Program-made: the position numbers and the translations under genes
Assembly: GCA_011037195.1 (NCBI GenBank)
Contig: JAAEAF010002763.1
Location: 104,919 to 168,918, forward strand
DNA: 64,000 bases
Direction of reading: 5' to 3'
Source of the DNA: Triatoma infestans
Lineage: Eukaryota; Arthropoda; Insecta; Hemiptera; Reduviidae
Shown: positions 39,452-51,400 of the stretch, in pieces
Numbering within the stretch: the first letter of the stretch is position 1
Layout of the letters: the number at the start of each line of letters is the position of its first letter
Notes under the pieces: generated by a model
What the model saw: the letters and a program-made list of their open reading frames with translations, nothing else
Told to the model about the DNA's origin: nothing
Databases searched by the model: none

Positions 39452-42400
39452 CATTCGCTAAAAAACATGTTTTCACACTCAGGGGACCTCAAAATATGTA
39501 TTTCCGGTGAAAACTCAATTTCGAAAATTTGACACGATTACAATACTTCCTTATTACTCCATTTCAATAAGAGAAAGTTGTGTGAGTGTTCCATAAAGAT
39601 TTTTTTTCGTTCATTTACATTTTTACTTTAGATATATTTTACTGTAACTAATATGCATATGCGTTGACATAAATAGAACTACTTCATTCTAAAATTAACT
39701 GATTAAAATTTTTTTTATGTTCCAGACTTTTCCAGTGCATACGACAGATATCCATACAATTATGATGGTGGATATAGCGGCTATAGTGGTTACGGTGGTG
39801 GGTACGGTGGAGGGTACGGTGGAGGATACGGTCGATATTATACCGGCAGCACATATGGATATCCAGCTGGATACGACCGCGGATATGGCAGCTATGGATA
39901 CAGGCCGGATGGTAACTATGGTGGATCCACTGGCTACAGAGGCGGCGGCTTTTATGACAGCTATCGTGGCAGATATGATCCATATGATCCTTATTATGGC
40001 GGCTATAGAGGAGGTTATGATAGGTTAGTATAGGTTTAATTTTTTCTATGTATAAATAAATAGTTATTGCATAGTTCTGTTGCTCTTTGTATATATATTC
40101 TAGCTTAATGTGCCTAAGATTGCTTAAGTTTGATTTAATCAAAGAATCGCTCCTACTGTATTCATCACTGTTCTCCAAGCTATCTATCAACTCCGGATAA
40201 CGTATATCAATAAGGACCGTTGAATTCTTGTAATTAACTACTTTATAGGTTGGACATAAATTCGCATTCTGAACAATAGTATTACATGGGTCATTTTCCT
40301 TCTCATCAAACCCTACTCGGAAAAATCGCCCTGAACCTAAAAGTCCAAAAGATAAACGCAAACTCTAGCACTTTTGCGCCTTCTATTGAGATGACATCTT
40401 TCCAACTCCTACAACTTAGGGTAATGAAAGCAACAGAAATCCCCCATCCCCCATTATCAAACATTAGTAAAGCTAGCAGACCGTCGAATTCTGTATTTAA
40501 TCACTGTACAGAATGAAATTAATTTCGTATCCTGCGCTTTTGACATAACACGGGACATAAACCTCAGGGATCATCGGCGATTTGTGAGACATTAACCAAC
40601 AATAAAAAAGAAATTCATTTAAACCAACACGGAAGTTCCCAAAACTTAAAGAACCCATAAACCCAAACGATATTGTAGTACTGTGACCACTTTCTATTTG
40701 AATCATCCTAAATCTAAAACTAAATATTGCAACTGCATCACATCATTGATCATGCATTATGACTCTTGGCTTGCAATACTTCAGCAAAAAGAAATTAGTG
40801 ATTGATCCCATTAAGGGACATGCAGCAAATTGAAGCAACAATATCTTCCATTAAAAGACATAAGTATTAAAACCTAATCTCTAGTGACTGATGTAGAAGG
40901 ACTCAAGCCATATGAGCCCATCTATTTATTTATTATATGTAAGATCCAGAGTGTATCTGTGTGTGTTTCCTATGGAGTCAATGTTATCCTTCTTAGCTCT
41001 CATTTTCCCATCTTCAAGAAGGTTCAATAAAATAATCAAGAATGATTTTTGCTCTTAGTAATAAGCCAGAAAAGGGACTGGGGGGGAAGGCATTAAGAGA
41101 GATACCACTGATCTGTAAGGTCTTAGATCCTCTTCACCATCTCGCCTTTATTAAATTCTAAACTAAAAACTGTAAGTTGCAATCATCGGATTATTCCAAA
41201 CTGTTCTCATAATAATGTTGAATCCCCTACTGATTCAAGACTCAACAAAATGTCCAAATCCAAATCTAGAAGGATAGATCTACATCTTCTTGGACAAAGC
41301 TACTAAAATTGTTCTGTCGTCATTAAACGAGATTGTTACTTCCACCACATTAAAAAAAAGTCTGCACGGAAGCAGAGAAGCCTGGAGTCAAGGTTCTTTA
41401 TAAACGCGTCTCTCCTAGCTCTTCGGAGGAAAACAACTTTGTAGGTCCATTCCCCCACTTTATTGGTCCCGAACCTGTTCTTTTTAGCATATCTTTGGTC
41501 CAAGCTTCCAGGCATGAGCCTTTCACGGACCTCTTTCAGACATCTGTTTGGATCCCTCACTGGACACTATGCGGTTTAATGCTATTTACTAGGGGCTTAT
41601 GCCCAGGTTCCTTTTATATAGTTTCTGAGACAGAGGAAGGTAGAATAGAATAGAAGCGCGGGGGGAGGGGGGAGCCTCATTCCATTGCGACCTACAAATC
41701 GAGGTCTATTGTGGATCCCCTTACGTTACAGAACAGCCCCCAGCTTTGCCCTCCTAATCAATCCTAGCAAAGCTGAGAGCGGCTCCGTCATGAAGCTTCC
41801 AGCTTCGGGATTGCCCGTCCCCAATTGAAGAAACCTAATCCTCGCCAGGCCGGCGCACTCACAAAGGATGTGCGCCGGGGTCTCCTCCTCTACCTTGCAG
41901 AATCGGCATACCGCACTATCCGCAAGTTGTAGGTGGTGCATGTGTCTGTTCAGCCTACAATGCCCTGTTAGTAGACCCACAATTAACCTTATATCCCTTC
42001 GGGTCTGGCTCAGTAGGTCTCTGGTAAATTTAGGCAAATGTCTTTTGTTGAAGAGCTTTGCCTGCCTCTGTCCTGGTGTTCTCTCCCACCAACGCAGACG
42101 CTGTTCTTCTATCCAACCCCTGATTAGAGGAAGGTAACACCTAGTCGCCCTATACTGCTTGAGTTGTGATGAAATTAGATTCAGGCACCTTTGAATGGAA
42201 TGACTTGTTTGCTCAGCCTGTTTTCTATTAAGTTTACCGTCCGTTTGCCCGCACTATTGTGATCCTTGGATGAACCAAGTTTTAGACAAGATTTTGATGT
42301 AGACTGGGTTGTTTTTCTGCGAGGTCCCTGCCCACTGACGAACATTAATTCTATAAATAATTCTTAATCTAATACTGAATTTCAGAAAATTGATTGCTTC

Positions 42401-45400
42401 CTCGATCGTTGTTATAAAATATAACTATTAAAAGTTTAAATATAACTTCTTTTTGTTTTTATAAATAAATTCCGTTTTCTAATATTAATTCCTGAACATT
42501 AACCTCTCAAGCTATATAAAGCGGTAAAATTACTTTAATTAACAGTGTAAATATTCTGAACAAAGTTTCTAGTGAACATAATTCTTGAGCTGGATATAAT
42601 AAGCTGTCAGTTAAATGAATCAGCCCCCTCCCCTAACCAATGTGAGAAGGAATCCCAGTAACATAGAATATAACTCCTGTTCTCATCATTAGACCCTTTA
42701 ATATTTTATAAAATTTCTCGCTTAATGTTGCTGGTTTCATAGAAAATTAGTTCAACAGAAATTACTTACTTAGAAAACACTTTTGGAAAATATAAGTACA
42801 AAGCACACTATATGTAGGCACCTTCAATGGCCTAGTTTCAACTCTCAAATTTATCACTTACTTAATAAAAAAAATTATAGTCAATTATGAGGCCAATATA
42901 TCATGCTTCAGTTACGAGAGGGGACGGAAAAACACAAGAATATTGAACCAAGAATAACCTAAACAAGTTCAAATATTTATCTATAAAGTTGTTTATAATA
43001 ATTTTTTTTGTTTATAATAACCATAAACAACGTTGCTAGTAGTTACAGGGGAGGTTTTTACGATGGTTACCGAGGTAGATATGAACCGCCGTACGATCCA
43101 TACTATACCAACTATAGAACTGGCTATTATGACAGGTAACTTTTTTATAAGAACAAAACAAAATAAAAATAAAAAAAAGGTTCAATAATTAAGAACTAAC
43201 CAAAAATCCATAAAGCACAACTTTCTACACCGATTATTTAGTTCTGCACTGAGCACTTACATGAAAGAAAAAGGAAAGCAAAGAGATTGAACTGATTGGT
43301 TGATATTTTTGTGGCTTTAATGATGAAAACAAAGAAGTGGGGGCAGTATTTTGCTGAGACTCATTGCTTGAATCAAAAGGTGGATAATAATCGCATGACT
43401 AATTTGATAGCTATATTTTGAATAGACAAAAAAAAAAATCTGGTGTGAAACACTCACATAACTTTTTCTTACTGCAGTTTACAAAATTGTAATTGATAAA
43501 TATTACAGTTAGTATACCAAATTTAATGAAATTCGTCGATGTTTTATGAAGAAAATCGTGCAAAACTGAAGTTACGTACAATAAAAACGTACTTCCGGTT
43601 TAGAAATTTTCTTGAAACTCGGAATATTGGCCATCTATTTATTTCTAATTAATTTTGTTTAGTTGGTAGAATTGTATAATCAACTAAGGTAGCACTTTAG
43701 AAGGAAACATAACCTTCTTATCCCTCGCCCCGAAAGCCCCCTTAAATTAAGTTATAGAGGTAAATAAAGGTAAAAGAAATGTCGCAAGGAAAAATTATAG
43801 CTCTTTATGTGTATAATTCACATACTTAGTTTTAAGAAAATCGTTGGGGCTGTTTTAGAGCAAATAGTAGAAAACTGAAAAATACTTTTCAGTAAAAACG
43901 CACTTCCGGTCATCTGATTTTCTTCAAACTTGGAATTTCAACAACATATTTAATTCTATTTGATATTATTTAGACTGACAGAATTGTGTAATAAACTGAA
44001 ATAGCACTTTAGAGCCCATAAGTGCCCTTAAATGGATTTTCCCGAAAAATATTTCAAATAAAAGTTGTAGCTGTTTTGTCTGTGAAGTTGACGTATAAAA
44101 TTTGAAAAGAATCGTTGGAGCCATTTTTGAGAAAATCGCAAAAAAGTGAAAAAAAAAAAAATCAGTAAAGCGGTAACTTCCGGTGAGGAATGTTGACCTA
44201 CTGTCGTATCCCATGGTGATAACCTAAATGGAATTTCAAGTTTGAACTTTCTATGATTATTCGTTTTTGAGCATACACATGCGCACACATACAGACCATA
44301 TTCTAAAAACCACTATTTTGGACTCAGAGAGGACTTCAAAACGGATATTTCCGGTGAAAACTCGATATCGAAAAATTGACACGATTACAATACTTCCCCT
44401 TACTAGAAGTAAGTTTAAAAACAAATTATCAAGAATTAGAGGGACGGGATTAGCTCAGTAGTAGCGCGCTGGGATTTCACAGGGAAGCTCTGGGTTCGTG
44501 TAAAGGCAGTGCTGTTCTTCCTCTCCCTGCAGCTCCCTGATAGGCCGTATGTAAAGAGAAAACACTACTCGGTAGCCGGCAATCACTGAGAAACCATTAG
44601 ATGTTGATGCGCCTTCATTAAAAAACAAAACAAAATGAAATTAAAATAACAATAATTTCAGTAAGAAAAAGAAGTGTGAATATTTCAGACCAGAATCTTT
44701 TTTTTTTTTGTTGTTGTTGTTGGTTTCAATGTGATTACTGAGACCTGTAACAAGTTGACAGACAGGCAAAAAAAAAAAATCGATAAATTATCCCATTCAT
44801 CAATAAAATACATCAAATGTCATCATCATGCGATATCCACTCGCGCAAATTGGGTCAACTAGTTAAAGAAATAAAAAGAAACTTGGCACAACCATTATTT
44901 ATGAAAATGTAATGTAATATGTAAATTGCACATATGAAAAATTCAATTTTTTTAAAGAGGTGTTCTACAGAAAAACCTCAAATTGAAGGTATTAAAAAAA
45001 AATATAATAAGGTCATCTGAAAATGTCTGTTGTAACCTATATAGTTAACACTGTAATATAACTAACTGTGCATGTAGTAATTAAAAATTAATCCAAATGC
45101 AATAGTCGTTTTAACAATAAACAATGAATTTACCATTTAACATGCATTCTATAACACTCATTCGTATTATGTATTGTATACAGTATGGGAAAAGAATGCA
45201 TTAAACAAAGCTTGATGTATACCCCTATCTAGCGGATAATGTACAAACTAACCTTGATTTAGTTTTCTTTAGTTTCTAAGTGGTCTGGTATCTGTCTTTA
45301 AAACTACCTTAAAACTTTTCTTTATACCACAGTAACTCTCTTTAATCCTGTTTCCATTTGATTCTATTTGATTGATAAAAGTTATAATTTTTTGGGTGTT

Positions 45401-48400
45401 AAGGGAAATTAAACAGGTACGATTTGAAGAAATACTCTAGCTGCATCAATATTTGCTGTCACAATTGTTCTAAAAATTAAAGAAAAAAAAGTATCTCCAA
45501 ATTACTGTGATCTCTTGAGAAGAACAAGGTCTTCTTCGACTATTATCCCACCTACTTATCACAATCGTTACGTGAAAGTGAACCCATTCGTGTCATCAAC
45601 ACTAAAAAGACTATTTCCGTCAACTAGAGGATGGTGGGATTTATGTTTCCAGTTGCTGACTTGGAGGACTGTGTAAAAAATGAAATTCCGAGGATTAACA
45701 AGATAATTAATGCAACTGTATATCCTAACCACAATAGATTTATCACGGGTTTATGAACTTAGCTATCAAGGGTTCATTGTGATGGGAATCTTAGTTCCCT
45801 GCGGCTTTGTCCTTGCTAAATTATAATACTTTACATGCCGGTTGTGCGTATCTCAGCTTGCCCTTAAGAATGAATTCAAAGAGAAACACATTCGTGTATT
45901 TGTCCCCGCAGTCAGATTAGTATTGCACAAAAGATCTCTCTCCAACCATTGAAGTCTCCTCTTAGTTGTGAAAAATGATCCCTAAATTAGCAAAGGAAGA
46001 CGAGTTTTCTCGAAAGGAAAGAGAGTGAGCAATAAGGGAAAGAAAAATAAAAAAAATGATCTCTCTACATATCAGAGTAAATCCTCGGGCTGCATAGTTG
46101 CTGATATTAGATTTAACTAACAGAAAAATTCTAGCTCACCCGTGCCTTCATTTCCCTCTGTTTATTCTTGTGCATTAATAATCCCAAACAAAAACATCGC
46201 AAAAATGATAAATGCAGATAAAACTTTTGTAAAACGTTTCGTTTAAAAAGTTCTAGTTTCACTTTTTTTTGGTTCTTTTAATCTTTAAAAGATATTACGT
46301 TCCTCTTTTTAAATTATTCCACCGAAATTTTTGGAAGAAAAATTTTCTTTATTGTAATAATTGTTAATTAAAAAAAGGAAAAGAAAAATATTTAACCAAT
46401 TGAAACTGGGTATTAATGCAATCTATAACATCTACAGGTTACAATGAACACAATTCAGACAGCACAGATTCACGATTGGTGGTAGAAGGGATGTATGTAA
46501 TATTTACAGTACAGTAAACACATACTTGATCGTCACATGATCTGCGCGACATCTTGATTGACATAAATATGATTATATGATTTTATATAACATGAGACAC
46601 ACTTTATTTTATAGTTGATTTCATTGATTAATTTTGACTTACTAGTTATTATAAGTCCCCTTTGGCAAATATATCCCACAACTAAAAAACACTTTTTCAT
46701 CCAATTTATATAAACTTTATATAATGAACAAACTTCTTGGCAGTGGCTGCAACCGAGGAGCATATAATGAGGGCAATAAAAATAGAATAGACCAACCGTA
46801 TGATTACTATTATAGCAGTAACTATAAGGGCTCAAGTGGCTATGACAGGTAAATTGTGTGCTGATAGTATCAAAAGGGATAAATAATTTTTTTGAAATAT
46901 AATAAAGCACACAAAATATGATGAAGCACATGTTGAACTGTTGTGGTTGGTTCCGCAGAGCTGGAAAGCATCAGAGATATTTTCCGTGATAGCCTACTTC
47001 TTTTTGTGGTCATCGACCGGTTTCGGGCGTTCGCCTATCATCAGAATGCTTTTGTCAAAACATTGATAACATAGACTGCACAAAGCATATTTAGTTGACA
47101 CACTCCTGCATATCGCTCGCTGTCATTACTGAAGGGTTCCATCACTCCTGAACGGTCGATAACCCCAAAAAGAAGGAGGCTATCACGGAAAATAACTCCG
47201 AGGAGCATATACATGTTGAATATTTTGGTTGGGTCCGCAATGCTGGATAACTTATTGGGTTTTTATCCTTATTTTTGAATGTATCTTTTTTTTTTTTGTT
47301 GGTTCTGACCGGTTTCGGATTCTCATATGTTGTCAGAGTATGAATGAAACAAGTTTGTACAGAGAGTTGACTTCAACTTATAAGTTTCTGCTAAAAATCA
47401 CACTGATTGGTTGTTTGAATGGATGAGATTTTACTAGTATATGTGTATGTAAGAAAAAGTAAAAATAATAATTTGAAATTAAATATGTGAAAACATGGTG
47501 AAGATTATCTACGCTTAACTATGAATGAGAATCTGGACAGAATTAACAAAAAAAAGAAGCACACTACAATGGATAAAATCCCTGTTATGGAGCGCACATA
47601 TATAAGCAAATTTGTTGTGAAATTTATGCACTGTGTGGCACAGCTGTACAAATATTTACCTGCAGTTTCATGATGCCAACAAATTTTATTATAAAAAAAA
47701 AATTAAAAAGTCAAAGGTGGACACATATGTTCATCTTCAACGCATAAATACTCTTATTGAGTACATGGTCAATTATAGATCGGACTTCTTAATGGTCCAT
47801 TCTTGTGAAATCATGAAGTTTAATTAAATAAATGCATTTACAAAACTGTAACGCCCTATGCTCTTGATACGATTGACAATACGATAATAATGATAATGTA
47901 AATTGAACTAATGAGGACAAAATATCTTGTAACATACTAACTCAAGTTTTTATAGTTTAAAAGAGATAATAGTTAACAATAGAGATTAATCTATTACCTT
48001 ACTAAGGCCGATGCAGGACTCCGATCTCCGTGGGTTATAATTTCTCCGGCAGATCTTGGCCTATCGCAGTCTGGGGAGGGAGTTGAGACCTCCTAAGTTC
48101 TTTCAAAGGAAACTGTCGCTGACTCCTCAAAAAGTTTCAGGCCCTAGAAGTGGGGATAGAGCACCTATCATTGCCAGAGCATCGGCCATCTCATTCCCTT
48201 CAATGCCAACATGCCTTGGCACCCATTCCTCCTGGCTAGATTATTAAGTTTACCTACGCATTCCGAAACCATTTTAGAGCTGATGACAAAAGCGCTCAAT
48301 GCTCTAATGGTTAATTGGCTATCCGAAAGGATTGCAATCTCCTGATTCCTATATCCTCTATCATGGTTAAACTCCCGAATTCATATAAAGTAATAAATAA

Positions 48401-51400
48401 AATGTATGAAAAATTTACATGGCTATCGTAAATTGGCAATCCAACTTTCCGAAATCGGTTTCTTCTTAAACAGTTGAACACTTGAATAATTTAGCTGCCA
48501 ACCATTATGTATAACAAATCTGCTGTGAAGATCTCGTAACTCTTTTTTTTCTGCAATTATAATTATTTCAAAGAACTAATTTTCTTAACTTTCACCAGAT
48601 GAAGAGTCTTACCCCTTACCCCAGTTTGGGACCCCTTACATAGTAGGAAGTCTAATCTCTCAGATCCTCCGAGAATCCCCTTAAACAATAAATTTTGTCG
48701 AAAAAATATTTTATGTTTATATAAGTGTAGTTTAAAGAAATATTTGGTGCCGATCTCCAGAAACTTGCGGCAAAAAACTGAAAAAAAAAATCAATTCTGT
48801 AAAGCTGCACTTCGATTTTGATGGATTTTGCGGGTACTTTCGTTGTCATGGATTCAGTGAATTATTAAACGGAATCCCAAGTTTTGAGCTTCCTATGATT
48901 TTTTTCTTTTTTTTTTAGATATTTGATCACTCAAAACTTCATATTTTCGATGAAAAAAACTGAAAAAAATGGCATTTCTGGGTTAGCAAAATTTTTTACT
49001 AAAATTTATCGGATCTTATGTATTGGCAGCACCTAAAACGGATATAAAATATGAGCTTCCTGCAAATTTTTCTTTTTTTTTTTGAGCTGTTTAGTATTAA
49101 ATTCATACCTATCGAATGATTGTTCAATAGAGACAAGTATTAATTCTTGCAAATGTTGATAAAGAACTGAGGAGAACTAAAATAAGAAACTGTGCACCCA
49201 CTTTTGGAACACAATATCAACGTGAATTCGATGGATTACTAATACCTATTTTGTCACATCTCATTTCCATTTTTCTTTATTTCTATTTACACTATCTGGA
49301 CGATTTAGTGTAATACTATAACGCAAGAAAATAAAATAACACGTATGCAGTAATAATTCAGAAATGCTATGAAATAAAACAGTACCTACACACCAGTGAC
49401 TGGAAAAAACACATTATCGTAAAATTACTACTTATAAACAGCAAGAATAAATTTCTGTGATATTGTTCGTTTTGCAGTAGTACTAGTTAGTAGAAAAAGG
49501 CTCAGTAGATTCAATGAGGTTTCTGTAAGCTTCATATCAAGAAAATATTATGCTTTTTAATGATCCCATAGTTTACATTTTACCGATTGCAAACATTGTT
49601 ATGAAGAAGCAACCTTTAATTGTTATAAGTATAAAAACTATAACTACCAAAACAATCTTTGTACTGAAGTTTTTTATTTTTTACGATCGTTCTTAAAATA
49701 GTAATTATAAAGGAATGGCTAACATGAGTTCCTATTTTTAAAATTACAAAACAATATCATTTCTAACCATAAAACACTTTTTGTTAATTTTTGCATTTTA
49801 ATAAATAAACTATTTTTCTTTATAACCTAGCATTACGAGGGCAATGCATAATAAATAAACAAAGACAAAGTATCACAATGAATGTAGATTCGAATAGAAT
49901 TCAGCGCGAATGAAGGATTAAAGTTTTGTGTAAAGAGTGATGTGTAATGAATAATTATACGTTGCTGTTTATACTTGAAGACAATGAAGGAATACAGAAT
50001 TTGTTCATATTATTTTGTTTTTTAAAAAAAAGGCAGTAATTCCAAAAAGAAAAACAAGTCCTAAAGATACTTCAGAAAACTTAAAGTAAAAATGACAAAC
50101 CTAACCTATCAATTCAAAATTAATTCGAATGAATGAAGTCATTATAATTATATCTTCTGTATACTACTTTCCACGAAAAAAATAAACTATTAGGATTTAT
50201 AATAACCCTTTTTGGACCACTTTTAATAGTATTACGATTTAAAGTTTGAGAACTTACGGGCTTACTATACTAAAAAAAATGTCCATTGTACCTTCTTTCT
50301 GTTAAAGACTCTGATTCACTGTTGAATTAATATTATACTCATGCTTTCCTTGAGTGCATGTACCTTGAAAAATTAACAATGGCATTATTCACAAAATCTA
50401 TGTCTGTCCCGACACTGCAAAGAAAGTTTTGATTATTAGGTTCACTGGCATAACCTTAATCATAAGAAATATTGAATAAGCCGAAAAGTAAACGCGCTAA
50501 TGGTTCTTTTTTTCCTTTCGACAATAGAGGTAATACCACTTTTTTTTGTTAACTATTTAACTAATCAAAAGAAGGGATTAGCTCAATGGTAGTGCGCTAT
50601 GACTATAATGTGGAGATCCTGGGTTCGAATCCAGCAGTGCTGCCCTTTAGATTTCTCGCCCTAGGAGCCCCTACAGCACACTGTTCGGTGAAACAGTGTT
50701 GTCTGGAACGAGAGGGGCACTGAGAAGGCTCCTGGACCATAGATATTGGACGCGCGCCTTAAAATTAAGTAAGAGGAAGAGTTAAGTAAAGCGTGAGTTC
50801 AAAGTAGAGTGACGACTTTATGTAATATGAATTAAAATTAATCTATTTTATATAATTTAAGCAATAAATTTTCCAAACTGTTTCAAATAATGTTGTAGTT
50901 ATCCCTGTTGTTTATTTCATTTTCATTTTTTATAAAAAATGTTTTCTTCATGTTAATTTTTTAAATAATTAGTTTATATTATGAGGTACTTAGTATAAAT
51001 TTGTAAGAATGTTCTTCATTAATATTAATGAAAAAAAAATCTTATTCACATGATCTTGAATAGCTCCATTTTGAATATTTATTACAAGAGAAATAAAAGA
51101 TGTTTTTATACTAGTTGCGTAACAGGCGCATATGGCTGCCCCCATGGCCTTTTCTACAATAGCCAATTAAATCTCTTTTATCGGCAGCTTCAAATTTTTC
51201 CGCCCTGTTATTTTCCATGTAGTTTTAGGGCACCCTCACTTGGCTTCATTCCGTATAATGATATTCATAAATAAATAATGATTCGTAGTTATGCAGTTTT
51301 ACATGTTTACTAAAATCGGTCTAGTAGATTGTTAGAGTTTATCGGTCTAATATATTTAGTGTAAAGCATCTTACATTATTGTCTACAGTTATATGCTTTA

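Larger units (their letters stand above)
24980..39725 (+). other. Intron A-B (14.7 kb), filled with repeats
   Basis: No host coding sequence was found in this intron. It holds a 5'-truncated Jockey-like LINE (25735-26632), a minus-strand LINE with target duplication (29097-30257), a plus-strand LINE tail (about 32285-32520), a minus-strand LINE fragment (about 33300-33915), and CCGGAAGT-type repeat modules over most of 30.3-39.6 kb. The stretch 26720-28860 is AT-rich with an ATT microsatellite near 27070 and no recognisable gene. Confidence 0.6.

Noticed and set aside
39684..40361. Long minus-strand His/Arg-rich ORF and a plus-strand Met/Thr/Asp-rich ORF over exon B
   Set aside because: Both are frame shadows of the Gly/Tyr-rich exon; the repetitive GGA/TAT codons create them. 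The spliced frame has matching splice sites.
46533..46931. 132-residue minus-strand ORF opposite exon D
   Set aside because: Overlaps the real exon on the other strand, AT-biased hydrophobic composition, no family motif.
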